Assembly (NCBI RefSeq): GCF_014650435.1
Contig: NZ_BMUY01000008.1
Location: forward strand, 380,285 to 444,284
DNA length: 64,000 nt
DNA from: Streptomyces tendae
GTDB taxonomy: Bacteria; Actinomycetota; Actinomycetes; Streptomycetales; Streptomycetaceae
Direction of reading: 5' to 3'
Notes under the pieces: generated by a model
The model's database searches: none
What the model was told of the DNA's origin: nothing
Seen by the model: the letters and a program-made list of their open reading frames with translations, nothing else
Shown here: positions 1 through 8,149 of the stretch, piece by piece
How the letters are laid out: every line of letters begins with the position of its first letter
Numbering within the stretch: the first letter of the stretch is position 1
Program-made: the position numbers and the translations under genes

Positions 1-171
1 CTGCTGCTGCCCGCCGCCGTCGGCACCGGCCTCGCCTTCGACACCGCCTGCGCGCCGATGCTGCTCGGCCGGGTGTTGCTGGAGGCGATGTGCGACGACC
101 TGCCGGACGCGCAGGCCCGGCTGGAGGAGTTCGATGCCAAGGCCGCGGCGCGGGGACTCTTCGTGGACTGA
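1..171 (+). CDS. C-terminal end of a probable MurR/RpiR-type SIS-domain regulator (partial)
   Basis: The reading frame is open from the window edge to a TGA at 169-171 and gives 56 residues. The visible part is an alanine/leucine-rich helix pair (LLEAMCDDLPDAQARLEEF) followed by a short tail ending GLFVD. This looks like the last helices of a SIS domain as found at the C-terminus of MurR/RpiR-family repressors, which commonly end in a helix of the form ARLxxFDxxAxxxGLF. The N-terminal helix-turn-helix that would settle the family lies outside the window. The assignment is pattern recognition only. The gene ends 126 bases before the next start and shows no terminator of its own. Confidence 0.4.
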   Translation: MLLPAAVGTGLAFDTACAPMLLGRVLLEAMCDDLPDAQARLEEFDAKAAARGLFVD

Positions 172-297
172 CCCCGCGCGAGTGACCCGGACGGCGGACG
201 GGTTCTCAGATTCGTCTCAGCTTGCCCCGTTACAGTGCGGCGCCTGACACACCCTTCAGACGCATCGCACAGGCAGGAACGGGACAGGAGGCAGGAC

Positions 298-885
298 GTG
301 GCGCGCGGAGGACAGGTGGGGCTGGTTCGGGTCGCCGTCGTCGTACGGGCGGGCGCCGCACCACTGTGGTGGCTGGGCGTCTTCGCGGCGGGCATCGGCG
401 TGCTGGTGCCGGGGCTCACCGGACGCCGGATCGGGGTGCTGGCCGGTGCCGCGCTCTTCATCGTCGCCACGGCCGTCGTGGCGTGGATGCGCCGACGGCG
501 TTACACCGCCCTGGCCGGTTCGGCCGCCCGTGCGGGCAAGCACGACGTGCTCCAGGACCGCGGGGTCACCGTGCGCAACTGGCGCCGGGGCCACCGCTGG
601 TGGCTGCTCCTCGCCTTCCTCGCCGCCCTCGGCAGCGCCTTCGCCGTGCCCGCCGCGGGCGGGCTGCTGCTGGCCGGCTGCGGCGCCGGGCTGTGGCTCA
701 AGTCCGCCTGGATCGGCCGCCGCGAACAGGCTGAGGACGCCCTGCTGTGGGTCCGCGTGGACTGGCTCGCCGACAACACCGGCCGCCCCGCGGGCAAGGC
801 GGTCAAGGCATACCGCAGCACGGGCATCGCGGCGGGCGACGCGGCCCCGGGTGGAGCGCGGCGGAAGACGCCGGCGGCGGTCTGA
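298..885 (+). CDS. small membrane protein of unknown function
   Basis: The product is 195 residues from a GTG at 298. That start has an AGGAGG at 286-291 with a 6-base spacer, which decides it over an in-frame upstream ATG at 235 that lacks a ribosome binding site. Two hydrophobic blocks are visible. The first, at roughly residues 18-60, forms two membrane segments around a short GLTGRR loop; the second, at roughly 95-135, forms two more. A basic RRRRY stretch lies between the blocks and a soluble tail of about 55 residues follows. No catalytic motif was recognised. It looks like a 3TM/4TM actinobacterial membrane protein, and its position just upstream of the hut genes does not by itself imply a role there. 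A strong terminator at 903-936 separates it from hutU. Confidence 0.75.
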   Translation: MARGGQVGLVRVAVVVRAGAAPLWWLGVFAAGIGVLVPGLTGRRIGVLAGAALFIVATAVVAWMRRRRYTALAGSAARAGKHDVLQDRGVTVRNWRRGHRWWLLLAFLAALGSAFAVPAAGGLLLAGCGAGLWLKSAWIGRREQAEDALLWVRVDWLADNTGRPAGKAVKAYRSTGIAAGDAAPGGARRKTPAAV

Positions 886-902
886 GCGACGTCCGGCAGT
901 CC

Positions 903-936
903 GAGTGCGGGGCCCTCGACCGAGGGCCCCGCACTC
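903..936 (+). terminator. perfect 16-bp hairpin, intrinsic terminator
   Basis: A perfect inverted repeat has 16-bp arms (903-918 and 921-936) around a 2-base loop, with arm sequence GAGTGCGGGGCCCTCG. It starts 17 bases after the stop of the membrane-protein gene and lies upstream of the hut promoter, so it should isolate the hut operon from upstream transcription. There is no U-tract, as is usual in Streptomyces. Confidence 0.8.
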
Positions 937-964
937 GTGTGCGCGCGGCACGGACGCGACCCTG

Positions 965-1003
965 TTGACTAGCTCTATTCAGGAGGCGAGGATATGAATA
1001 TCC
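965..1003 (+). promoter_or_regulatory. candidate hut promoter with overlapping palindromic operator
   Basis: TTGACT (965-970) and GAGGAT (988-993) are separated by 17 bases and fit a Streptomyces vegetative promoter. Overlapping and following the -10 is the palindrome GGATAT-GA-ATATCC (990-1003), a conspicuously AT-rich dyad in GC-rich surroundings. Its position over the -10 and the expected start point suits a repressor site, for example for a histidine or urocanate-responsive regulator. The identity of the regulator is not visible. Confidence 0.5.
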
Positions 1004-1045
1004 GTAGCAACAATCCGCCGGGAGCAAGCCACCAGGAGGCAGACC

Positions 1046-2728
1046 ATGTCCGGACCTCGTCCTGTCCGAGCGCCACGCGGTACCGAGCCGAGCGCCCTGG
1101 GCTGGCAGCAGGAGGCCGCCCTGCGGATGCTGCAGAACAACCTCGACCCGGAGGTCGCCGAGCACCCCGACAAGCTCGTCGTCTACGGCGGCACGGGCAA
1201 GGCGGCCCGTGACTGGCGCTCCTTCGACGCCATGGTCCGCACCCTGAAGACCCTCAAGCAGGACGAGACGATGCTCGTCCAGTCCGGCCGCCCGGTCGGC
1301 GTCATGCAGACCCACGAGTGGGCCCCGCGCGTCCTCATCGCCAACTCCAACCTCGTCGGCGACTGGGCCAACTGGGAGGAGTTCCGCCGCCTGGAGGCCC
1401 TCGGCCTGACCATGTACGGGCAGATGACCGCCGGCTCCTGGATCTACATCGGCACCCAGGGCATCCTCCAGGGCACCTACGAGACCTTCGCCGCCGTCGC
1501 CGCCAAGAAGTTCGGCGGCACGCTGGCGGGGACCATCACCCTCACCGCCGGCCTCGGCGGCATGGGCGGCGCCCAGCCCCTCGCGGTCACCATGAACGAC
1601 GGCGTCGTCATCTGCGTCGACTGCGACCCGCGCGCCATCGACCGCCGCATCGAGCACCGCTACCTCGACGTCAAGGCCGACTCCCTCGACCACGCCCTCC
1701 AGCTGGCCACCGAGGCACGGGACCGGCGCAAGCCGCTGTCCATCGGCGTCCTCGGCAACGCCGCCGAGCTGGTCCCGCAGCTGCTCGCCATGGGCGCCCC
1801 GATCGACATCGTCACCGACCAGACCTCGGCCCACGACCCGCTGGCCTACCTGCCCACCGGCATCGCCTTCGAGGACATGGCCGACGCCGCCGCCAAGGAC
1901 CCGGCCGGCTTCACCACCCGGGCCCGTGAGTCCATGGCCCGGCACGTCGAGGCCATGGTGGGCTTCCAGGACGCCGGTGCCGAGGTCTTCGACTACGGCA
2001 ACTCCATCCGCGGCGAGGCCCAGCTCGCCGGATACGACCGGGCGTTCGCCTTCCCCGGCTTCGTCCCGGCGTACATCCGCCCGCTGTTCTGCGAGGGCAA
2101 GGGCCCCTTCCGCTGGGCCGCCCTGTCCGGCGACCCCGCCGACATCGCCAAGACCGACAAGGCGATCCTCGACCTCTTCCCGGAGAACGAGTCGCTGGCC
2201 CGCTGGATCAAGATGGCGGGGGAGCGGGTCCACTTCCAGGGCCTGCCCGCCCGGATCTGCTGGCTCGGCTACGGCGAGCGCGACAAGGCCGGGGAGCGGT
2301 TCAACGACATGGTCGCGAGCGGCGAGCTGGCCGCCCCGATCGTCATCGGCCGCGACCACCTCGACTGCGGCTCCGTCGCCTCCCCCTACCGCGAGACCGA
2401 GGCCATGCTCGACGGCTCCGACGCCATCGCCGACTGGCCGCTGCTCAACGCCATGGTCAACGTGGCCTCCGGCGCCTCCTGGGTCTCCCTCCACCACGGC
2501 GGCGGCGTCGGCATGGGCCGCTCCATCCACGCCGGGCAGGTCACCGTCGCCGACGGCACCCCGCTCGCCGGCGAGAAGATCCGCCGGGTGCTCACCAACG
2601 ACCCCGGCATGGGCGTCATCCGGCACGTCGACGCCAGGTACGACATCGCCGAGTCCGTCGCCGCGGAGCGGGACGTGCGGGTGCCCATGCGCGAGGGGGA
2701 CGCGACGCGCGAGGGTGACGGCGCGTGA
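1046..2728 (+). CDS. hutU: urocanate hydratase
   Basis: This enzyme converts urocanate to 4-imidazolone-5-propionate, the second step of histidine degradation in the cytosol, using tightly bound NAD+ as an electrophile. The 560-residue length is normal for the family. The glycine-rich NAD site GGMGGAQPLA is at about residues 170-180. The conserved cysteine region ARICWLGYG is near residue 405, and the C-terminal SPYRETEAMLDGSDA and HHGGGVGMGRS blocks are present. The ATG has an AGGAGG at 1034-1039 with a 6-base spacer. Its stop overlaps the GTG of the next gene by 4 bases, so translation of the two is probably coupled. No histidine ammonia-lyase gene (hutH) is next to it, so the first step must be encoded elsewhere. 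Confidence 0.97.
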   Translation: MSGPRPVRAPRGTEPSALGWQQEAALRMLQNNLDPEVAEHPDKLVVYGGTGKAARDWRSFDAMVRTLKTLKQDETMLVQSGRPVGVMQTHEWAPRVLIANSNLVGDWANWEEFRRLEALGLTMYGQMTAGSWIYIGTQGILQGTYETFAAVAAKKFGGTLAGTITLTAGLGGMGGAQPLAVTMNDGVVICVDCDPRAIDRRIEHRYLDVKADSLDHALQLATEARDRRKPLSIGVLGNAAELVPQLLAMGAPIDIVTDQTSAHDPLAYLPTGIAFEDMADAAAKDPAGFTTRARESMARHVEAMVGFQDAGAEVFDYGNSIRGEAQLAGYDRAFAFPGFVPAYIRPLFCEGKGPFRWAALSGDPADIAKTDKAILDLFPENESLARWIKMAGERVHFQGLPARICWLGYGERDKAGERFNDMVASGELAAPIVIGRDHLDCGSVASPYRETEAMLDGSDAIADWPLLNAMVNVASGASWVSLHHGGGVGMGRSIHAGQVTVADGTPLAGEKIRRVLTNDPGMGVIRHVDARYDIAESVAAERDVRVPMREGDATREGDGA

Positions 2729-3942
2729 GTTTCCACAGCATGTGGGCGGAGCTGCTGCCGGTCGGCCGCAGCTCCGCCTCCGGCGGCTACCGCCGCTACG
2801 CCTGGACCGGCGCCGACACCGACTGCCGGGCCTGGTTCCGGGAGCAGGCCGAGACACGCGGACTCGCCCACGAGACCGACCGCAACGGCAACCAGTGGGC
2901 CTGGCTCGGCGACCCGGCCGCCGGGAACGCCGTCGTCACCGGGTCCCACCTGGACTCCGTGCCCGACGGCGGCGCCTTCGACGGCCCCCTGGGCGTCGTC
3001 TCCGCCTTCGCCGCCCTGGACGAACTGCGCGCGCGGGGAGCGCGGCCCACCAGGCCCCTGGGCATCGTCAACTTCGGCGACGAGGAGGGCGCCCGCTTCG
3101 GCCTCGCCTGCGTCGGCTCCCGGCTCACCGCCGGGGCGCTCACCGTCGAGCAGGCCCACCGCCTCACCGACGGCGACGGCGTCACCCTTCCGCGGGCCAT
3201 GGAGCTGGCCGGGTACGACCCGGACACCCTCGGCCCCGACCCCGAGCGGCTCGCCCGCATCGGCGCCTTCGTCGAACTCCACGTCGAGCAGGGCCGCGCC
3301 CTCGACCTGTCCGGCGACCGGATCGGCATCGCCTCCGCCATCTGGCCGCACGGACGCTGGCGGTTCGACTTCCGCGGCGAGGCCAACCACGCCGGCACCA
3401 CCCGCCTCGCCGACCGGCACGACCCGATGCTGTCGTACGCCGAGACCGTACTCGCCGCCCGCCGCGAGGCCGAACTCGCCGGTGCCGTCGCCACCTTCGG
3501 CAAGATCGGCGTCGAACCCAACGGCGTCAACGCCATCCCCTCCCTGGTGCGCGGCTGGCTCGACTCGCGCGCCGCCGACCAGGAGAGCCTGGACACCGTG
3601 GTCACCGGCATCCAGAAGGCCGCCCGCGAGTACGCCGCCGCACACGGCGTGGACCTCGACGTCGTGCGCGAGTCCTTCACGCCCGTCGTCGAGTTCGACC
3701 ACGCCCTGCGCGACGAACTCGCCCGCATCCTGGGCACCCGTACGGAACTGAAGGCCCCCGTCCTCGGCACCGGCGCCGGACACGACGCCGGAATCCTCTC
3801 CGACCGCATCCCGACCGCCATGCTGTTCGTACGCAACCCCACCGGCGTCTCGCACTCCCCGGCCGAGTACGCCGCCGAGGACGACTGCGTGGCCGGGGTG
3901 ACCGCACTCGCCGACGTACTGGAAGGGCTGGCCTGCACGTGA
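2725..3942 (+). CDS. M20-family amidohydrolase (allantoate amidohydrolase/N-carbamoylase type), probable N-formylglutamate hydrolase of the Hut pathway
   Basis: The product is 405 residues with the full M20 carbamoylase signature. Metal-site blocks are GSHLDSVPDGG near residue 73, FDGPLGV, DEEGARFG near 119, ELHVEQG near 185, NHAGTT near 221 and GHDAG near 352. The family hydrolyses allantoate, N-carbamoyl amino acids or similar N-acyl amides using two divalent metals. The gene sits between hutU and hutF and overlaps both by 4 bases at GTGA junctions. HutF yields N-formyl-L-glutamate and no HutG-type deformylase is present, so the simplest inference is that this enzyme removes the formyl group to give glutamate and formate. 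Sequence alone cannot separate this from allantoate activity. Confidence 0.85.
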   Translation: MSFHSMWAELLPVGRSSASGGYRRYAWTGADTDCRAWFREQAETRGLAHETDRNGNQWAWLGDPAAGNAVVTGSHLDSVPDGGAFDGPLGVVSAFAALDELRARGARPTRPLGIVNFGDEEGARFGLACVGSRLTAGALTVEQAHRLTDGDGVTLPRAMELAGYDPDTLGPDPERLARIGAFVELHVEQGRALDLSGDRIGIASAIWPHGRWRFDFRGEANHAGTTRLADRHDPMLSYAETVLAARREAELAGAVATFGKIGVEPNGVNAIPSLVRGWLDSRAADQESLDTVVTGIQKAAREYAAAHGVDLDVVRESFTPVVEFDHALRDELARILGTRTELKAPVLGTGAGHDAGILSDRIPTAMLFVRNPTGVSHSPAEYAAEDDCVAGVTALADVLEGLACT

Positions 3943-5288
3943 CCTCCTCCGAGCGCACCCGGACGTACTGGCTGGAGCACGCCTGGCTCGGCACCCACGT
4001 CGAGCCGGGCGTCGCCGTGGACGTGCAAGCCGGCCGCATCACCGCCGTCCACCAGGGCGTCCACACCCCGCCGCCCGGCGCCGAGATCCTGCGCGGACTG
4101 GCCCTGCCGGGACTGGCGAACGCGCACTCGCACGCCTTCCACCGCGCCCTGCGCGGCACCGTCCAGGTCGGCTCCGGCACCTTCTGGACCTGGCGCGAGG
4201 TCATGTACTCCGTCGCCGACCGGCTGACCCCGGACACCTACCACGCCCTCGCCCGCGCCGTGTACGCCGAGATGGCGCTGGCCGGCATCACCACCGTCGG
4301 CGAGTTCCACTACGTGCACCACGCGCCCGGGGGCACCCCCTACGCCGACCCCAACGCGATGGGCGAGGCGCTGATCGAGGCCGCCGCCGAAGCCGGTGTC
4401 CGCATCACCCTCCTCGACACCTGCTACCTGTCCTCCGGCTTCGGCGAACCCCCCAACACCCACCAGCAACGCTTCTCCGACGGCACGGCGGAGTCCTGGG
4501 CCGAACGCTGTTCAGTTCTCAAGGAACGGGATCACGCGCGGATCGGGGCCGCGATCCACTCCGTACGGGCCGTGCCCGCGGACCAGTTGGCGACCGTGGC
4601 GCAGTGGGCCGAGGAACGGCGGGCCCCGCTGCATGTGCACCTGTCCGAGCAGACCGCCGAGAACGACGCCTGCCGCCAGGCCCACGGCCGCACCCCGACC
4701 CGCCTCCTCGCCGACCACGGCGTGCTCGGCCCCCGCACCACCGGCGTCCACAACACCCACCTCACCGACGAGGACATCGCCCTGCTCGGTGGCAGCCGCA
4801 CCGGCACCTGCATGTGCCCCACCACGGAACGGGATCTGGCCGACGGCATCGGCCCGGCGGCCGCGCTGCAGCGGGCGGGCTCGCCGCTCTCCCTCGGCTC
4901 GGACAGCCACGCCGTCGTCGACCTGCTGGAAGAGGCGCGCGCCATGGAACTGAACGAGCGCCTGCGCACCCGCGCCCGCGGCCACTGGACCGCCGCGGCC
5001 CTGCTGCGCGCCGCCACCGCCGAAGGGCACGCCGCCCTCGGCTGGGACGACACCGGCCGCATCGAGGCCGGCGCCCGCGCCGACCTCGCGACCATCGCGC
5101 TGGACTCGGTCAGAACAGCGGGGCCGCTGCCCAGGCTCGGCGCCGAGACGGCCGTATTCGCCGCGACGGCAGCGGACGTGCGGCACACGGTCGTGGGCGG
5201 ACGGCACGTCGTACGCGACGGGTCGCACGCCCTCGTACCGGATGTGCCGCAGGCGCTCGCGCGGGCCGTCGAAGCCCTGCGCGCCTGA
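3939..5288 (+). CDS. hutF: formimidoylglutamate deiminase
   Basis: This is a 449-residue amidohydrolase-superfamily enzyme that deaminates N-formimidoyl-L-glutamate to N-formyl-L-glutamate plus ammonia. The zinc-site motifs are in order: HSHAFHR (about residues 64-70), HVHLSEQ (about 232), HNTHL (about 270) and SDSHAVVDLLEE (about 323). The CPTTERDLADGIGP segment is typical of this branch, whereas related guanine deaminases differ there. The GTG at 3939 overlaps the previous stop. The reading frame is open far upstream, but that part is a shadow of hutU and the M20 gene. With hutI downstream, it defines the deiminase version of the histidine pathway. Confidence 0.92.
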   Translation: MTSSERTRTYWLEHAWLGTHVEPGVAVDVQAGRITAVHQGVHTPPPGAEILRGLALPGLANAHSHAFHRALRGTVQVGSGTFWTWREVMYSVADRLTPDTYHALARAVYAEMALAGITTVGEFHYVHHAPGGTPYADPNAMGEALIEAAAEAGVRITLLDTCYLSSGFGEPPNTHQQRFSDGTAESWAERCSVLKERDHARIGAAIHSVRAVPADQLATVAQWAEERRAPLHVHLSEQTAENDACRQAHGRTPTRLLADHGVLGPRTTGVHNTHLTDEDIALLGGSRTGTCMCPTTERDLADGIGPAAALQRAGSPLSLGSDSHAVVDLLEEARAMELNERLRTRARGHWTAAALLRAATAEGHAALGWDDTGRIEAGARADLATIALDSVRTAGPLPRLGAETAVFAATAADVRHTVVGGRHVVRDGSHALVPDVPQALARAVEALRA

Positions 5289-5350
5289 CCACCGGCGCCC
5301 GCCCGAGGCCCGGCCCACGCCCCAGCCCCCACGAGGACACCAGGGACCCC

Positions 5351-6526
5351 ATGAGCAGCAGCACCGTCATCACCAACATCGCCGCACTCGTCACCAACGA
5401 CCCCTCCCTCGGCGACCACTCCCCGCTCGGTCTGGTCCGGGACGCGGCCGTCGTCATCGAAGGCGAACGGGTCGCGTGGACCGGTGAATCAAGCAAAGCA
5501 CCCGCCACTGACAATCGGGCCGACGCCGAGGGCCGGGCGATCCTCCCCGGCTTCGTGGACTCCCACTCCCACCTGCTCTTCGCGGGTGACCGCACCGAGG
5601 AGTTCAACGCCCGCATGTCCGGCCGCCCCTACAGCGCGGGCGGCATCCGCACCACCGTCGCCGCCACCCGGGCCGCGAGCGACGCGGAACTGGAGGCGTC
5701 CCTCACCCGATACCTCGCCGAGGCCCTGCGCCAGGGCACGACCACCTTCGAGACCAAGTCCGGCTACGGCCTGACCACCGCCGACGAGTCCCGCGCCCTG
5801 CGCGTCGCCGCTCGTCACACCGACGAGGTCACCTTCCTCGGCGCCCACATCGTCGCCCCCGAACTCGCCGACGACCCGGCCGCCTACGTCGACCTGGTCA
5901 CCGGCGAGATGCTCGACGCCTGCGCCCCGCACGCCCGCTGGATCGACGTGTTCTGCGAGAAGGGCGCCTTCGACGGCGACCAGGCCCGCGCCATCCTCAC
6001 CGCGGGCCGGGCCAAGGGCCTGCATCCCCGCATCCACGCCAACCAGCTCTCCCACGGCCCCGGCGTCCAGCTCGCCGTCGAACTCGACGCAGCCAGCGCC
6101 GACCACTGCACCCACCTCACCGACGCCGACGTGGAGGCCCTCGCGGGCAGCCGTACGGTCGCGACCCTGCTGCCCGGCGCCGAGTTCTCCACCCGCGCCG
6201 AGTGGCCGGACGCCCGGCGCCTGATCGACGCCGGTGCCACGGTCGCCCTCTCCACCGACTGCAACCCCGGCTCGTCCTTCACGTCCTCCGTGCCCTTCTG
6301 CATCGCGCTCGCGGTACGGGACATGGGGATGACGCCGGACGAGGCGGTCTGGTCGGCCACCGCGGGCGGCGCCGCGGCCCTGCGCCGCGAGGACGTCGGC
6401 CGCCTCGTGCCGGGCGCGTACGCCGACCTGACGCTGCTCGACGCCCCGAGCCACGTCCACCTGGCCTACCGGCCCGGCGTTCCGCTGGTCGCGGGGGTGT
6501 GGCGGCGGGGCGTGCGTAAGGTGTGA
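5351..6526 (+). CDS. hutI: imidazolonepropionase
   Basis: This 391-residue amidohydrolase opens 4-imidazolone-5-propionate to N-formimidoyl-L-glutamate, the third step of histidine degradation. Diagnostic motifs are HSHLLFAGDR (about residue 71), ETKSGYGL (about 137), FLGAHIVAPE (about 160), HANQLS (about 230) and STDCNPGS (about 300). The last carries the metal-binding Asp. The ATG at 5351 follows a 62-base spacer after hutF and has purine-rich ribosome-binding candidates at 5333-5337 and 5342-5346. It is the last clearly catabolic gene of the operon, although a small membrane-protein gene overlaps its stop. Confidence 0.96.
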   Translation: MSSSTVITNIAALVTNDPSLGDHSPLGLVRDAAVVIEGERVAWTGESSKAPATDNRADAEGRAILPGFVDSHSHLLFAGDRTEEFNARMSGRPYSAGGIRTTVAATRAASDAELEASLTRYLAEALRQGTTTFETKSGYGLTTADESRALRVAARHTDEVTFLGAHIVAPELADDPAAYVDLVTGEMLDACAPHARWIDVFCEKGAFDGDQARAILTAGRAKGLHPRIHANQLSHGPGVQLAVELDAASADHCTHLTDADVEALAGSRTVATLLPGAEFSTRAEWPDARRLIDAGATVALSTDCNPGSSFTSSVPFCIALAVRDMGMTPDEAVWSATAGGAAALRREDVGRLVPGAYADLTLLDAPSHVHLAYRPGVPLVAGVWRRGVRKV

Positions 6527-6897
6527 GCGCACGAGCGTCGGTGGGAGCGGGGGGGACGGGGCGGATGGCGAGGCACTGGCGGGCCTGGGGAGCGCCGTTC
6601 CTGGTGAACCTGCTGCTCGGCGTTCCGGCGGTGGTGCCGATCTGGCTCGTCTGGTACCTGCTGGTGAACTGGCCGCTGGCCGAACTCGGCTGGACCATGC
6701 GCAACCCGACGGAGAACGACGGGATGGCGCTCTGGCTGGTGATCGTCGTCCCGGTTGTCGCGCTGTTCGGGCTGGTCTGGTGGCTGGCCAATGAACCCCT
6801 GCGGCGCAGGACCGCCCTCGCCCCGCGTTCGTTCTGGCTGCTGTGCGTCCTGGTGCCGTTCCTGCCGACGGCCGCCCTGGTCGCCAACTCCGGATGA
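6523..6897 (+). CDS. small integral membrane protein
   Basis: The product is 124 residues from the GTG that overlaps the hutI stop. An in-frame ATG at 6565, preceded by a G-rich stretch, would give 110 residues and is an equally possible start. Three hydrophobic segments are visible, beginning about residues 25, 65 and 100. The first includes FLVNLLLGVPAVVPIWLVWY, and a WWLANEPLRRR cytoplasmic loop precedes the last. No known domain was recognised. The overlap with hutI suggests cotranscription, but a role in histidine or urocanate uptake would be speculation because three segments is small for a transporter. Confidence 0.7.
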   Translation: MSARASVGAGGTGRMARHWRAWGAPFLVNLLLGVPAVVPIWLVWYLLVNWPLAELGWTMRNPTENDGMALWLVIVVPVVALFGLVWWLANEPLRRRTALAPRSFWLLCVLVPFLPTAALVANSG

Positions 6898-6915
6898 AGG
6901 GGCCACGGCAGCCCG

Positions 6916-6949
6916 AAGGGGGGCGGCCCGGCTTCGGACCACCCCCCTT
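6916..6949. terminator. hairpin between convergent genes
   Basis: AAGGGGGG (6916-6923) pairs with CCCCCCTT (6942-6949) around an inner CCG/CGG stem with a GCTT loop. It lies between the end of the hut-linked membrane protein and the end of sigI on the other strand. The A-rich start and T-rich end make it plausible in both directions. Confidence 0.6.
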
Positions 6950-6982
6950 GAGGGCAAGCGACACCCGGTCAGGGCCTGAGGA

Positions 6983-7897
6983 CTACTCCTCGACCGTGAG
7001 CCCCTTGCGCAGCCGTACGAGGGTCCGCGACAGCAGACGCGAGACGTGCATCTGGGAGATCCCCAGCTCCTCGCCGATCTCCGACTGGGTCATGCCGGCG
7101 ACGAAACGCAGGGAGAGGATCTTCCGGTCCCGGGCGGGCAGCTCGGCGATCAGCGGCTTCAGCGACTCGACGTACTCGATGCCCTCGAGCCCGTGGTCCT
7201 CGTAGCCGATGCGGTCGGCGAGCGCGCCCTCCGCGTCGTCCTCCTCCGGCTGGGCGTCCAGCGAGGAGGCGGTGTAGGCGTTGGACGCCGCCATGCCCTC
7301 GACGACCTCGTCCTTGGACAGGCCGAGGTGCTCGGCCAGCTCGCTCACCGTGGGGGCCCGGTCGAGGCGCTGGGCCAGCTCGTCGCCGGCCTTCGCCAGG
7401 TCGAGCCGCAGCTCCTGGAGGCGGCGCGGGACGCGCACGGACCACGAGGTGTCACGGAAGAAGCGCTTGATCTCGCCGATGATGGTCGGCATCGCGAACG
7501 TGGGGAACTCCACACCGCGCGACAGCTCGAAGCGGTCGATCGCCTTGATCAGGCCGATGGTGCCGACCTGGATGATGTCCTCCATCGGCTCGCTGCGCGA
7601 GCGGAAGCGGGAGGCGGCGAACTTGACCAGCGCGAGGTTCAGCTCGACGAGCGTGTTGCGTACGTACGCGTACTCATGGGTGCCTTCCTCCAGCGACTCC
7701 AGCCGCTCGAAGAGGGTCTTGGACAGTGCCCTGGCGTCCGCCGGAGCTACCTCGTCGTACGCGGGGATGTCCGGAAGCCCGGCGAGTGCGTCGTCGTGGT
7801 CGACGACGGCGTCGTGCTGCTCGATGGGATCCAGATGTTCCGGAGGGAGTGTCGACGTCGCTTGGTGGGTACGCGATCCGTCGAGCCGGGGTGACAT
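6983..7897 (-). CDS. sigI: SigB/SigF-family RNA polymerase sigma factor
   Basis: This 304-residue alternative sigma factor has region 2 at about residues 80-150, including EDIIQVGTIGLIKAIDRFE and SRGVEFPTFAMPTIIGEIKR, and a region 4 helix-turn-helix at about 250-300 (TQSEIGEELGISQMHVSRLL). These are hallmarks of the stress and sporulation SigB/SigF group. The ATG at 7897 has a GGAGG five bases upstream, which favours it over a Met four codons earlier. The first 55 residues are variable and acidic. It diverges from an anti-anti-sigma gene and an anti-sigma gene, the arrangement described for SigI-PrsI-ArsI of S. coelicolor. The symbol rests on that arrangement and on flanking synteny. Confidence 0.88.
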   Translation of the reverse strand: MSPRLDGSRTHQATSTLPPEHLDPIEQHDAVVDHDDALAGLPDIPAYDEVAPADARALSKTLFERLESLEEGTHEYAYVRNTLVELNLALVKFAASRFRSRSEPMEDIIQVGTIGLIKAIDRFELSRGVEFPTFAMPTIIGEIKRFFRDTSWSVRVPRRLQELRLDLAKAGDELAQRLDRAPTVSELAEHLGLSKDEVVEGMAASNAYTASSLDAQPEEDDAEGALADRIGYEDHGLEGIEYVESLKPLIAELPARDRKILSLRFVAGMTQSEIGEELGISQMHVSRLLSRTLVRLRKGLTVEE

Positions 7898-8053
7898 GAT
7901 GTCCTCCATCGTTCTCGGCATACGGCTGCCGAAGCCAAATACGTGCACTGCGGTGTGCGGCGCCTCCAAAGCCGGCCGTGTCGGTTTACGTGTCTTACTA
8001 GCCCTACCGGGTTTACCGAGCTGACCGCAAGTGTGTTCTGTGCGGGTATGTCC

Positions 8054-8077
8054 GTTTGTGTGCGGTTGTTCGGGTGT
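8054..8077 (+). promoter_or_regulatory. candidate SigB-type promoter of arsI
   Basis: GTTT (8054-8057), a 14-base spacer and GGGTGT (8072-8077) match the GTTT-N14-15-GGGTAT shape used by SigB-family sigma factors. The site is about 70 bases upstream of the anti-anti-sigma start. If real, SigI or a paralogue would drive its own control genes. This is a visual match only. Confidence 0.35.
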
Positions 8078-8149
8078 CGGAGTGCGGTGGGAAGGCGTAG
8101 TGTTCGAGGGCGTCAGCAAGCAGTCACGACCTCGGGAGAGAGAAACGGC

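Noticed and set aside
803..2857. 684-codon open frame on the minus strand over hutU
   Set aside because: It is antisense to a complete, motif-rich hutU. Its product is a repetitive Gly/Val/Asp/His sequence typical of the shadow frame in GC-rich genes.
1926..3938. Long frame upstream of and continuous with hutF
   Set aside because: The upstream part is a Ser/Pro/Arg-rich shadow of hutU and the M20 gene; the family start for HutF is the GTG at 3939.
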